Shown piece by piece: positions 8,235-16,899 of a stretch of DNA of 64,000 bases. The first letter of the stretch is position 1. Each line of letters begins with the position of its first letter. The position numbers and the translations under genes are program-made. The stretch spans positions 1,116,383-1,180,382 of the forward strand of contig NZ_JACIEH010000002.1 of assembly GCF_014196745.1 (NCBI RefSeq). The letters are read 5' to 3'. Source of the DNA: Sphingomonas kyeonggiensis (GTDB lineage: Bacteria; Pseudomonadota; Alphaproteobacteria; Sphingomonadales; Sphingomonadaceae). The notes below the pieces were generated by a model. The model saw nothing but the letters and a program-made list of their open reading frames with translations. It did no database searches and was not told the origin of the DNA.

Positions 8235-9854
8235 ATGGTGTTGACGATCGATCGCCGCAGTCTCGTCCTGGGCGGCAGCCTCGGGCTCGGTGCAATGTTC
8301 TTTCCCGCCGGGCGCGGGCTGGCGGCGGTGCTGGAGGGCAGGGGCTTCACCCATAGCGTCGCGAGCGGTGAGCCCGGGACCGATTCCATGCTGCTCTGGA
8401 CCCGCTATGTCGGCGCGAGCGACGATGCGTTCGTGCGGCTCGATGTGGAAGTCGCGCTCGATCCGGAGTTCGCCAAGGTCGTCGCGGGCGGTACTTTCCG
8501 CACCGGCGCGTTCCGCGACTGGACGGCAAAGGTCACCGTCGACGGGCTGAAGTCCGGGACCGTCTATTGGTACCGCTTCGTGGCGCCGGACGGCACCAAG
8601 TCGCCGGTCGGCCGGACCAAGACCCTGCCGGAGGGCAAGACCAATCGCTTCGGCCTCGCGGTGTTCTCCTGCTCGAACCTGCCCAATGGCTGGTTCAACG
8701 CCTATGGCCATGCCGCGCAGCGCGGCGACCTCGACCTGTGGCTGCACGTCGGCGACTATATCTACGAATATGACAATGCGCGCGCCAAGCCGATCGAAGG
8801 CCGCCGCGTCGAGCCCGACAACGAGATCATCGCGATCGCCGACTATCGCCTGCGCTATGCCTGCTATCGCGCGGACCCGGACCTGCAGAAACTCCACCAG
8901 GTCGCGCCGATGGTCGCGCTGTGGGACGACCATGAATCGGCCAATGACAGTTGGGAGGGCGGGGCGCAGAACCACCAGCCGGCGACCGAGGGCGACTGGA
9001 ACCCGCGCCGCGCCGCCGCGATGCAGGTCTATCGCGAGTGGATGCCGGTGTCGGACGAGCCGTGGAAGGCCTATCCGCTGGGCGCGCTCGGCACGCTCTA
9101 CCGCACGGAGTCGCGGCTGCTGGCGCGTACGCGGCAAGCCGATATCGGCGCCGCGTACAAGGCCTCGAACCCCGACGCCGCCCTCGCGGCCTTCCGCGAC
9201 GGCGCGTGGCAGGACCCCGCCGCCACGATGCTCGGCACCACCCAGGAAAGCTGGCTCTCGCACCAGCTCAAGGCCAATGCGCAGACCTCCGCATGGCAGC
9301 TGATTGGCATGGGCACGATCCTCGGCCGCACGGTGATGCCGGCACAGGCAGTGGACTGGCTGCGCGCTGGCTCGAGCGAAGGCACGATCAACAATTTCCG
9401 CAACAGCATCCGCGCCGCCAAGGCCGGGCTGCCGATGTGGATGGACCGCTGGGACGGCTATCCCGCCGGGCGCTCGCGCCTGCTCAAGGCCGCGCAGGTG
9501 GCGGATGCCGACCTGGTGATGCTGTCGGGCGACAGCCACAATGCCTGGGCCTATGCGCTGACCGAAGGCGGTAAACCCGCCGGCGTGGAGTTCGCCGGCC
9601 AGGCGGTCACCTCGAACGGCATGGAGGGCAGCTGCGGCGCGGATCCCCGGATCGTCGCCCAGGGTTTCGTCGCCGCCAATCCCGAGCTCAAATGGGCCGA
9701 TACCAGCCGGCGCGGCTATATGATGATCGAAGTCACGCCGCAGCGGGTGACCGGCGAGTGGCAGTTCCTCAAGACGATCACCGAGCGGAACACCGAACTC
9801 TCGGGCACGCACCGCATGCAGGTCGAGCGCGGGCGGCGGGTTTTCGCGAGCTGA
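8235..9854 (+). CDS. PhoD-family alkaline phosphatase/phosphodiesterase, Tat-exported
   Basis: Predicted 539-residue metallophosphoesterase acting outside the cytoplasm. The N-terminus carries a twin-arginine signal (DRRSLVLGGSLGLGA, residues 6-20). Conserved PhoD blocks are present: an N-terminal FTHSVASGEPGTDSMLLWTR region, then the metal-binding motifs HVGDYIYEYDN, LWDDHESANDSW and SGDSHNAW in the usual order. PhoD enzymes cleave phosphomonoesters and phosphodiesters using Fe/Ca. The start at 8235 has AAGGAG 5 bases upstream. It lies downstream of a TonB receptor behind a terminator-like hairpin, a layout repeated at 15.1 kb and 18.5 kb. A second PhoD-family gene lies at 16885-18477 and is only moderately similar. 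The exact substrate is unknown. Confidence 0.92.
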   Translation: MVLTIDRRSLVLGGSLGLGAMFFPAGRGLAAVLEGRGFTHSVASGEPGTDSMLLWTRYVGASDDAFVRLDVEVALDPEFAKVVAGGTFRTGAFRDWTAKVTVDGLKSGTVYWYRFVAPDGTKSPVGRTKTLPEGKTNRFGLAVFSCSNLPNGWFNAYGHAAQRGDLDLWLHVGDYIYEYDNARAKPIEGRRVEPDNEIIAIADYRLRYACYRADPDLQKLHQVAPMVALWDDHESANDSWEGGAQNHQPATEGDWNPRRAAAMQVYREWMPVSDEPWKAYPLGALGTLYRTESRLLARTRQADIGAAYKASNPDAALAAFRDGAWQDPAATMLGTTQESWLSHQLKANAQTSAWQLIGMGTILGRTVMPAQAVDWLRAGSSEGTINNFRNSIRAAKAGLPMWMDRWDGYPAGRSRLLKAAQVADADLVMLSGDSHNAWAYALTEGGKPAGVEFAGQAVTSNGMEGSCGADPRIVAQGFVAANPELKWADTSRRGYMMIEVTPQRVTGEWQFLKTITERNTELSGTHRMQVERGRRVFAS

Positions 9855-9869
9855 GATTTCGAATGCGGA

Positions 9870-9902
9870 GGCTGGCGATAACCTTGCGGAATATCGCCAG
9901 CC
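9870..9902 (+). terminator. Perfect 11-bp-arm hairpin after phoD
   Basis: GGCTGGCGATA (9870-9880) and TATCGCCAGCC (9892-9902) are perfect inverted arms with an 11-base loop, 15 bases after the phoD stop. No T-run follows, so it may be a weak terminator, a 3'-end stabilising structure, or an operator for the sigma gene starting at 10014. Confidence 0.5.
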
Positions 9903-10013
9903 CCTGGTGCGGCCGCGCGGGAAGGAGGCATACTCAGACTGTCATATTCGCCGCCTAACGGAGGGCCGACTCACCAGCCGGTGAGATCGGGACGCACCCT
10001 GCAGGGATGGCTG

Positions 10014-10616
10014 ATGCACGCGATTGACCGGGAACGGACGCGATGGTTCCTGCGCAACATATTGCCGCATGAACCGGCGCTGCGCAGCTGGCTTGGCCGG
10101 CGCCAGCCGCTTGGCCTCGATGTCGACGACATCATCCAGGAATCCTACGCGATCCTCGCCGATCTCGACACCGTCGACGGCATCCGCAATCCGCGGGCCT
10201 ATCTGTTCCAGGTCGCCCGTTCGGTGATTACCCGCCATGTTCGCCGTGCCCGCGTCGTATCGATCCACACCGTGGAGGACCTGAGCGAACTCGACACGGC
10301 GGATGACCGTCCCTCGCCCGAACAGATCGCGATCGATCGCGACGAACTCGGGCGGCTGGCCCAGGCGATCGGGGCGATGCCTGCGAAGACGCAGGAAGCT
10401 TTCATGCTGCGGCGGGTGGAAGGATTGTCACAGCGCGAGATCTCCGAGCGCATGGTGATTTCGGAGAATACGGTCGAGAAGCACATCTCGCGGGGACTTC
10501 GTTTTCTGATCGATTGGTTTGGCCATGGCGGAAAAGCTCTGGCAAAAGCCTCTAGGGAAAGGGAAACGGAGATTAGCGCTTTTGACGGTCGAGCGAGAAA
10601 CCAGTCGGTCCATTGA
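10014..10616 (+). CDS. FecI-like ECF RNA polymerase sigma factor
   Basis: Predicted 200-residue sigma-70 family factor of the ECF/FecI type that redirects RNA polymerase to a small set of promoters. Region 2 includes LDVDDIIQESYAILADLDTV and NPRAYLFQVARSVITRHVRR. Region 4 includes GLSQREISERMVISENTVEKHISRGL, a clear helix-turn-helix. The ATG at 10014 has AGGGA 6 bases upstream; a GTG at 9981 in the same frame has no obvious ribosome site. Its 3' end overlaps the following fecR-like gene by about 90 bases, so the two are translated together. The order sigma, anti-sigma, STN receptor is the classic cell-surface signalling arrangement, in which ligand binding to the receptor relieves FecR control. 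Likely targets are the CGGAA-N15-CTCT promoters before the receptors. Confidence 0.92.
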   Translation: MHAIDRERTRWFLRNILPHEPALRSWLGRRQPLGLDVDDIIQESYAILADLDTVDGIRNPRAYLFQVARSVITRHVRRARVVSIHTVEDLSELDTADDRPSPEQIAIDRDELGRLAQAIGAMPAKTQEAFMLRRVEGLSQREISERMVISENTVEKHISRGLRFLIDWFGHGGKALAKASRERETEISAFDGRARNQSVH

Positions 10617-11598
10617 CGAGCAAGCCGCCGACTGGATCGCCAGGCTCGATCGGGGGCCGCTTTCCGACGCTGAATCGCAGGCACTGAACGCCTGGCTGAG
10701 TGGCGATCCGCGTCGCCGCGGCGCGATGCTGCGCGCCGATGCCTATGCGATGCTGAGCGAGTCCGCGCGGGCCCTGGGGCCGCAATTCGATCCCAAGCAG
10801 TTCGCCACCTCGGAGCCCGAGCCCGAACCCGAGGTCAGGCCCACGCGCTTCACGCGCCGGTCGATGCTGGCGATGATCGGGACCGGTGGCGCGATCGCGG
10901 CCTCCGTCGTCGCATTGGGGATCAGCCTGCCGGCCGCCGCGATCACCACCGGGCTGGGGGAGGTCCGCCTCGTCACGCTCGACGACGGATCGACGATGAT
11001 GCTGAACACCCAGACCAGCGTGAAAGTCCATTACGGCGCGGAGGAACGCAGCGTCGAGCTTCTCTACGGCGAAGCCTTCTTCACGATCGTCGCCGATCCG
11101 CGCCGGCCCTTCTTCGTCGAGCTGCCCGGCAAGCGGGTCCGCGCCACGCGCGGCACCTTCCGCGTGCGCAAGCTGCAGGGCAAGCCGGTGGACATCCTGG
11201 CCGACCAGGGCAGGCTCGAGCTGGCGGCGGCCAATACCCCCGCGCTGCTGCAGCTTCCCCAGGGCAGCCGCCTGACCTTCCCGTCGGACAGCCGGATCGA
11301 GCAGCTGCCCCCGCCGCAGGGGATCGCGCCGGACCTGGTATCGCGGGAGCTGGTCTGGCGCGAGGGCAAGATCGCCTTCGAAGGCGAGCCGCTGGCCCAG
11401 GCCGCCGCCGAGTTCGCCCGCTACAGCAGGACCCGCATCGAGATCCGCGATCCCGCGCTCGCCCGCGAACCCGTCGCCGGGCTGTTCGCCGCCAGCGATC
11501 CGATCGGCTTCAGCCGCGCCGTCGCCAGCCTGTTCGACGCACGGATCGAGCAGCGCGGCGATACGGTGGTGCTCAGCCGGGATTCTGCCCGGCCCTAA
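10525..11598 (+). CDS. FecR-like anti-sigma/sigma regulator
   Basis: Predicted 357-residue inner-membrane regulator that passes a signal from an outer-membrane receptor to the neighbouring sigma factor. The cytoplasmic N-terminus (DEQAADWIARLDRGPLSDAE) matches the DUF4880 anti-sigma segment. One membrane segment (MLAMIGTGGAIAASVVALGI) follows, then a periplasmic FecR domain (GEVRLVTLDDGSTMMLNTQT) and a C-terminal STN-like tail. The ATG at 10525 overlaps the sigma gene; an in-frame TTG at 10582 has GGAG 10 bases upstream and is an alternative that would trim 19 residues. It is followed 92 bases after its stop by an STN-containing receptor, its expected partner. Confidence 0.9.
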   Translation: MAEKLWQKPLGKGKRRLALLTVERETSRSIDEQAADWIARLDRGPLSDAESQALNAWLSGDPRRRGAMLRADAYAMLSESARALGPQFDPKQFATSEPEPEPEVRPTRFTRRSMLAMIGTGGAIAASVVALGISLPAAAITTGLGEVRLVTLDDGSTMMLNTQTSVKVHYGAEERSVELLYGEAFFTIVADPRRPFFVELPGKRVRATRGTFRVRKLQGKPVDILADQGRLELAAANTPALLQLPQGSRLTFPSDSRIEQLPPPQGIAPDLVSRELVWREGKIAFEGEPLAQAAAEFARYSRTRIEIRDPALAREPVAGLFAASDPIGFSRAVASLFDARIEQRGDTVVLSRDSARP

Positions 11599-11613
11599 AA
11601 TTCAACTCCGGAA

Positions 11614-11643
11614 TGGCGGAACTTTCCCCGCCGGTTCTCTCAG
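11614..11643 (+). promoter_or_regulatory. Putative ECF sigma promoter, TGGCGGAA-N15-CTCTCAG
   Basis: TGGCGGAA (11614-11621), 15 bases, then CTCTCAG (11637-11643), ending 47 bases before the ATG at 11691. The identical 8+15+7 pattern lies in front of the paralogous receptor at 21715, and a shorter form in front of the receptor at 5128. Its position shows that the earlier in-frame ATG at 11613 is unlikely to be the true start. Confidence 0.55.
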
Positions 11644-11690
11644 TCACCAAGGGGTACGGCGTCCGCCGTGCGGATTGGGGTCTTGCGGCC

Positions 11691-14600
11691 ATGTTTTCCC
11701 GGAATGCCATCCTGTCGAAGACGGCGATCCTGGTGGCGTGCACCGCGGCGACGCCGGCCTTCGCGCAGGTGCGCAGCTTCGACATTCCGGCGCAGGCCGC
11801 GGTCAAGGCCATTCCCGAATTCGCCCGCCAGGCGCAGGTCCAGGTCCTCGCTTCGGCACGCGATCTCGCCGGGACGCGGACGCCCGCGCTCAAGGGGACG
11901 ATGGATGCGCGCCAGGCATTGCGCCGCCTGATCGCCGGCACGCCGCTGGAGATCGCCAGCGACGACGGCCACATCATCACGCTGCGCTCGCGCCGCCTGC
12001 CCGGCCGCGGGCAGGACAGGAGGGTGGACGGCCGCGGCACGATCGCGGGACAGGTGCTCAATCCGGCGAGCGGCGAGTATCTGCGCGCCGCCGTGGTCGA
12101 GCTGCTCGCCGCGAACGGCGAGCGGCGGATAACCAGCTCGGGCGATGCCGGCGCCTATCGCTTCAACGGCGTGCCTGCCGGCCATGCCATCGTGACCGTC
12201 CACTTCACCGGCTATGTGACCGAGGATGCCGAGGTGCAGGTGCACACGCGCAAGACCGCCAGGCTGGACTTCAGCCTGAGCGAGAGCCGCGTGGCCGGCG
12301 AGCAGCCGAGCAACCACATCGTCGTGAACGGCATGCGCGAGGATTATGCGCAGGAGATCATGACGCAGCGCAAGTCGATGAACATCGTCGATGTGCTGTC
12401 CACCGAAGCCTATGGCGACATCGCCGGCGGCAACCCGGCCGAGTTTCTGAAATACATGCCCGGCATCGATGTCGACGGCACCAACGGCACGTCGCTCTAT
12501 GCCTTTCTGCGCGGCTTGCCCGCCGAATATACCCGCACCCAGCTGAACGGCATGGACGTGGTCTCGGCCAACGCCGCGGCCCCCGCGGGCTATGCCAATT
12601 CGGCCGCGGCGGCGCGCATCTTCAGCTATGAATCGATCTCGATGTCGGCGATCGATTCCGTGACGGTGTACAAGACCGTCAGCGCCGACAACAACGCCGA
12701 TGCGCCGGCCGGCATCATCGATCTGCGCACCAGGCGTGCCTATGACCGCAAGAAGCCGGCGCTGATATTCTCGGTCGGCGGCTTCACCCACCAGAACATG
12801 CTGGACGGCACCACCCATACCGGCCCCGATCCGCGCGGCTATGGCCGGGATCGCTTCCTGCCCGAGGCGACCTTCTTCTACGCCAACAGCTTCTTCGATC
12901 GCCGGCTCGGCGTGATGCTCTCGCTCGGCTACAACAACAGCTATATCGAGCGCGAGCAGCTCACCATGAGCCGCAACTATGTGCCGACCGCGAAGAGTCC
13001 CGATCCGCTCGCCTTCACCGCGATGGAGTTCGAGACCTCGGCGCGCCAGACCACGCGGCGCACCGCTTCGGCGGTGATCGACTTCCAGGCCGACGACCGG
13101 TTGACCGTGTCGCTGCTCGGCATCGCCTATCGCGGCGACGTCTATCAGAACCAGTCCGATGCCACCTTCACCACCGGCGCGCGGACCAACGGCGTGAGCG
13201 GCGACATCCTGAGCGACTATACCACGCTCAATCCCGCCACGGCCAAGACCTTCCAGGCGGCCAATACGAGCCAGTACAAGGTCAACAACGGCAACATCGT
13301 CGCGCCGAGCTTCGAGTGGAACCGCGGCAACGTGCATCTCGACGGGTATTTCGCCTATTCGGATTCCAAATCCTATTATGACTCGCCGCACATGGGCCAG
13401 GTCACCTCGTTCATCCCGACGGTGACTTCGACCGGCAATTTCTCGGCGGTGAAGGGCAGCCCGAGCCTCGCTTATACCGACTGGAACGTCACCCAGGTGA
13501 GCGGGCCGGACTGGAGCAGGATCGGCGCCTACACGCTCTCCGCCACGCCGCAGATCCGCACCACCAGCGGTGCCAACGCCTTCATCTACGAGAAGTCGGG
13601 CGGGCTGAACGCCAGCTATGACGCGCAGTTCGGCAACGTACCGATCAGCTTCAAGGCGGGCTTCAAGGTCACCGACACCGTCTATCGCTTCGGCGATACG
13701 TCAGGTGACAATCTCTACACTTATGCCGGCGGGCTCTCGAACGCCGATTTCCTGGCGGCGGTGACGGGTCCCTACACTCGCACTTCGTGGGACAAGAGCG
13801 GTGCCGGCTTCACCTCGATCTCCGGCTCGTCCCATGTGCCGATGATCGACCTGGGCAAGCTCTACGACATGTTCGTCGCCAACCCCGGCGAATGGACGCA
13901 CACGCTCAGCGCCGCGAACTACGCCGCGGCCTATTATGCGAACAACACGCGGTTCGAGGAGAACATCAAGGCCGCCTATGGCATGGCGACCGCGAAGATC
14001 GGCAAGCTGCGGTTGCGCGCCGGCCTGCGCGCGGAATGGACTGCCAATACCAGCTGGGGCTGGTCGCCGCTCTCGGCCACCGAAGTGAAGGCCGCGACGG
14101 TGAACGGCGTGAAGTGCGCGGTCACCGCATCGACCGGCATCGCCACCACCATCCCCTGCGTCGACTATCAGTTCCGGACCAATGGCTATCGGGCGACCCG
14201 GGGCGACTATTTCAAGCTCTATCCGAGCGCATCGGGCAAGTTCACCATCGGCCGCGGCACCGATGCGGAGCTGGGCTATAGCCGCACCATCCTGCGTCCC
14301 GGCCTGAACGCGATCGCCGGCAGCGCGAGCGTGGACGATGCTGACAGGGTGATCTCGGTGCCCAATCCCGGCCTGACCCCGGCGATGTCGGACAACCTCT
14401 CCGTCCGGCTCTCGCACTATTTCAAGTCGGTCGGCCTGCTCACCGCGGGCTTCTACTACAACCGCATCGACGGCCTGGCCGACCTGCAGGAGGGCCTGAG
14501 CGCTGCCGAGGTCGGCCCTGCGGCCGGCGGCTATGCCGATGATCCGGCCTATGCCGACTATACCTACGCCACCTATCGCCAGCTCGGCGTGGTGCGCATC

Positions 14601-15038
14601 AAGGGCATCGAGGTCTCGTTCCAGCATTCGTTCAGCTGGCTGCCGGCGCCGTTCGACGGCCTGTCGGTGCGCGGTGGCTTCATGCACAACGAGCCGAGCG
14701 AACCGATCACCCGCGTCGGCAAGAACATCGGATCGGCGGCGCTGATGTACGAGAAGGGCCCGGTGCGGCTCTACGTCAACATGCTGTGGAACGACGACAA
14801 ATATCGCTCGACCACGCCGACCTGGTTCCAGGCCCGCACCGATCTGAGCGTCTCCGGCCGCATCAAGCTGGCGAAGCACTGGGAAGCCTATGTCTCGGTG
14901 AACAACCTGCTTGCCCAACCCTATAACGTCATCGTCCCCGGCGCGCTCGCCACCAGCGCGGGCGGCTTCCCCAACCATAGCGCCATCTTCGTCCAGAACG
15001 GCCGCACCGGCACGTTCGGCATCCGGGCGCGCCTCTAG
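11691..15038 (+). CDS. FecA-type TonB-dependent receptor with N-terminal STN signalling domain
   Basis: Predicted 1115-residue outer-membrane transducer/transporter. In order it has a signal peptide ending ATPAFA, an STN domain (about residues 30-95, RSFDIPAQAAVKAIPEFARQ) that should contact FecR, a carboxypeptidase-regulatory-like domain (about 115-190), a TonB-box-like NHIVVNGM, a plug (YMPGIDVDGTNGTSLYAFLR) and a barrel ending in an arginine-leucine tail. The start at 11691 is chosen because it begins a clean signal peptide and lies downstream of the shared promoter element. It completes the sigma-FecR-receptor set at 10014-15038. It is clearly paralogous over the plug and barrel to the receptor at 18533-21715, which lacks the STN domain. 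A phospholipase C-type gene follows after a hairpin. Confidence 0.92.
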   Translation: MFSRNAILSKTAILVACTAATPAFAQVRSFDIPAQAAVKAIPEFARQAQVQVLASARDLAGTRTPALKGTMDARQALRRLIAGTPLEIASDDGHIITLRSRRLPGRGQDRRVDGRGTIAGQVLNPASGEYLRAAVVELLAANGERRITSSGDAGAYRFNGVPAGHAIVTVHFTGYVTEDAEVQVHTRKTARLDFSLSESRVAGEQPSNHIVVNGMREDYAQEIMTQRKSMNIVDVLSTEAYGDIAGGNPAEFLKYMPGIDVDGTNGTSLYAFLRGLPAEYTRTQLNGMDVVSANAAAPAGYANSAAAARIFSYESISMSAIDSVTVYKTVSADNNADAPAGIIDLRTRRAYDRKKPALIFSVGGFTHQNMLDGTTHTGPDPRGYGRDRFLPEATFFYANSFFDRRLGVMLSLGYNNSYIEREQLTMSRNYVPTAKSPDPLAFTAMEFETSARQTTRRTASAVIDFQADDRLTVSLLGIAYRGDVYQNQSDATFTTGARTNGVSGDILSDYTTLNPATAKTFQAANTSQYKVNNGNIVAPSFEWNRGNVHLDGYFAYSDSKSYYDSPHMGQVTSFIPTVTSTGNFSAVKGSPSLAYTDWNVTQVSGPDWSRIGAYTLSATPQIRTTSGANAFIYEKSGGLNASYDAQFGNVPISFKAGFKVTDTVYRFGDTSGDNLYTYAGGLSNADFLAAVTGPYTRTSWDKSGAGFTSISGSSHVPMIDLGKLYDMFVANPGEWTHTLSAANYAAAYYANNTRFEENIKAAYGMATAKIGKLRLRAGLRAEWTANTSWGWSPLSATEVKAATVNGVKCAVTASTGIATTIPCVDYQFRTNGYRATRGDYFKLYPSASGKFTIGRGTDAELGYSRTILRPGLNAIAGSASVDDADRVISVPNPGLTPAMSDNLSVRLSHYFKSVGLLTAGFYYNRIDGLADLQEGLSAAEVGPAAGGYADDPAYADYTYATYRQLGVVRIKGIEVSFQHSFSWLPAPFDGLSVRGGFMHNEPSEPITRVGKNIGSAALMYEKGPVRLYVNMLWNDDKYRSTTPTWFQARTDLSVSGRIKLAKHWEAYVSVNNLLAQPYNVIVPGALATSAGGFPNHSAIFVQNGRTGTFGIRARL

Positions 15039-15048
15039 GCGCGCCTTT
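15026..15048 (+). terminator. Hairpin overlapping the receptor stop codon
   Basis: GGCGCGCC at 15026-15033 and again at 15038-15045 forms perfect 8-bp arms with a TCTA loop, followed by TTT. The receptor stop codon (15036-15038) lies within it. It sits between the receptor and the phosphoesterase gene, as in the other two modules. Confidence 0.6.
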
Positions 15049-15079
15049 CCAGATTCCCCACCAGCAGCGGAAACCTCCC

Positions 15080-16525
15080 ATGGCAGATACACCGATCTTC
15101 ACGCGCCGCCGCCTGATCGCCGATGGCGCGCAGCTTGCCGCGCTCGCCGCGGCGACCACCCTGATGCCGCCCAATGTGCAGAAGGCGCTGGCCCAGGCGC
15201 CGAACCGTGCGGGGTCGATCAAGGACATCAAGCACGTCGTGCTGCTGATGCAGGAGAACCGGTCGTTCGATCACTATTTCGGCACGCTCTCGGGCGTGCG
15301 CGGTTTCGGCGATCCCGATGCGCTGAAGCTGCCGGACGGGAAGAGCGTGTTCCACCAGCCGGATGCCGAGAACCCCGCGGGCTATCTGCTGCCCTTCCAC
15401 CTCGATACCGCGACCACCAACGCGCAGAAGCTTCCCTCGACCAGCCATGCCTGGAAGGTGCAGCACCAGGCCTGGAATGGCGGCAGGATGGATCAGTGGC
15501 TGCCGGCGCACCGCGCGGCGGACGGTACCGACGGGCCCTATACGATGGGCTATTTCAAGCGCGAGGACATCCCGTTCCACTATGCGCTGGCCGAGGCCTT
15601 CACGGTCTGTGACGCCTATCACTGTTCGGTGATGGGGCCGACCTGGCCCAACCGGCTCTACTGGATGACCGGGATGATCGATCCCGACGCGACCGGCGGC
15701 GGCCCGGTGATCAGCAACAAGGCCCCGCCCGAGGGGTTCCGCTGGACCACCTATGCCGAGCGGCTCGAGGCGGCGGGCGTGCCGTGGCGGGTCTATCAAT
15801 ATGGTGAGAAGGGCAAGCGCGCGCACAATCTGTTCCGGCACTTCGCCCAGTTCCGCAATGCGCCGGCGGACTCGCCGCTGGCGACGAAGGGCATCCCGGA
15901 CACCGACGAGGGCGCCTTCGCACACGACGTGCTGCACGACCGGCTGCCGGCGGTCTCCTGGATCATGCCGAGCGCCGAGGCGAACGAGCATCCCGATCAC
16001 ATGCCGGCCGCCGGCGCGAAGTTCATCGCCGACCGGCTGAACGAGCTTGCCGCCAATCCGGAGGTGTGGGCGAAGACCGTGTTCATCCTCAACTATGACG
16101 AGAATGACGGGCTGTTCGATCACGTTGCGCCGCCGGTCCCCGCGCCGGGCACGCCCCAGGAGTTCGTGAACGGCCTGCCGATCGGCGGCGGCTTCCGCGT
16201 GCCCTGCATCCTGATCTCGCCCTGGACGGCGGGCGGCTGGGTGTGCAGCCAGCCTTTCGACCACACTTCGGTGCTCCAGTTCTGCGAACAGGTCACCGGC
16301 GTGCGCGAGTCCAATATCAGCGCATGGCGCCGTCAGGCGTTCGGCGACATGACGGCAGCATTCCGCTTCGGTCAGTCGACCGCCAAATTCCCGCCGCTCC
16401 CGGGTACCCAGGCAATGCTGGATCGCGCGCTTTATGCCGCGGCCAACCTGCCGAACCCGCCGGTGCCCGGCGCCGAGCAGCAGCTGCCGGTGCAGGAGAA
16501 GGGCACGCGGAAGCGGATCCAGTGA
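15080..16525 (+). CDS. Phospholipase C/acid phosphatase-type phosphoesterase, Tat-exported
   Basis: Predicted 481-residue phosphoesterase of the bacterial phospholipase C/AcpA superfamily. A twin-arginine signal is visible (FTRRRLIADGAQ, residues 7-18). The four family blocks are present: ENRSFDHYFG (residues 59-68, catalytic Glu/Asn/Asp), WPNRLYWMTG, SAEANEHPDHMP with DENDGLFDHVAPP, and GFRVPCILISPW. Classical phosphocholine-specific enzymes are about 700 residues with C-terminal beta domains; this protein is single-domain, so it may be a phosphatase or phosphodiesterase rather than a membrane-lytic lipase. It is preceded by an STN receptor and a hairpin, and its stop overlaps the start of a cytochrome c gene by GTGA. 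The substrate is not known. Confidence 0.88.
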   Translation: MADTPIFTRRRLIADGAQLAALAAATTLMPPNVQKALAQAPNRAGSIKDIKHVVLLMQENRSFDHYFGTLSGVRGFGDPDALKLPDGKSVFHQPDAENPAGYLLPFHLDTATTNAQKLPSTSHAWKVQHQAWNGGRMDQWLPAHRAADGTDGPYTMGYFKREDIPFHYALAEAFTVCDAYHCSVMGPTWPNRLYWMTGMIDPDATGGGPVISNKAPPEGFRWTTYAERLEAAGVPWRVYQYGEKGKRAHNLFRHFAQFRNAPADSPLATKGIPDTDEGAFAHDVLHDRLPAVSWIMPSAEANEHPDHMPAAGAKFIADRLNELAANPEVWAKTVFILNYDENDGLFDHVAPPVPAPGTPQEFVNGLPIGGGFRVPCILISPWTAGGWVCSQPFDHTSVLQFCEQVTGVRESNISAWRRQAFGDMTAAFRFGQSTAKFPPLPGTQAMLDRALYAAANLPNPPVPGAEQQLPVQEKGTRKRIQ

Positions 16526-16899
16526 CCGTGCGGCAGCGGACGCCATTGCTTCTGTTCTGCGGCATGGCGTCCCTGTCGGCGGCGGCACTCGCGCGTGCGC
16601 CACGCGCCGTCGAACCCGGTCATCTGGTCTACGCAGCGCGCTGCGCCGCCTGCCATGGCCGCAATTTCGAGGGGGATGAGGATGCGCCGGCATTGGTCGG
16701 CGTGCGTTTCGAGGCAAAGTGGCGCGGCCAGGCGGCAAGGTTGCGCGACAAGATCGGCCGCTCGATGCCGCAGGACGATCCCGGATCGCTATCGCCTGCC
16801 CAGGCAAGCGACGTCACCGCACTGATCCTCGCTGCAAACCGGATGCCGCTTCCGCCGCGAACGCCCGGCGCTCGATCGGATGGCTCAGAGGCGATGTAG
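16522..16899 (+). CDS. Small class I cytochrome c, translationally coupled to the phosphoesterase
   Basis: Predicted 125-residue periplasmic monohaem cytochrome c. A signal peptide (TPLLLFCGMASLSAAALARA) is followed by the haem-binding motif CAACH near residue 37 and a likely distal methionine in GRSMPQDDPGSLSP. The GTG start at 16522 overlaps the upstream TGA stop (GTGA), which strongly suggests translational coupling with the phosphoesterase. Its 3' end overlaps the convergent phoD gene by 15 bases. Such small cytochromes usually pass electrons to a periplasmic oxidoreductase; none is adjacent, so its role beside a phosphoesterase is unexplained. Confidence 0.85.
   Translation: MTVRQRTPLLLFCGMASLSAAALARAPRAVEPGHLVYAARCAACHGRNFEGDEDAPALVGVRFEAKWRGQAARLRDKIGRSMPQDDPGSLSPAQASDVTALILAANRMPLPPRTPGARSDGSEAM

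Noticed and set aside
5158..8295. 1045-codon minus-strand frame
   Set aside because: Exact antisense of the receptor at 5128 with no signal peptide, domains or ribosome site.
11613..11690. Upstream in-frame ATG at 11613 as start of the STN receptor
   Set aside because: It would place the shared promoter element inside the coding sequence and put 26 residues before an otherwise perfect signal peptide.
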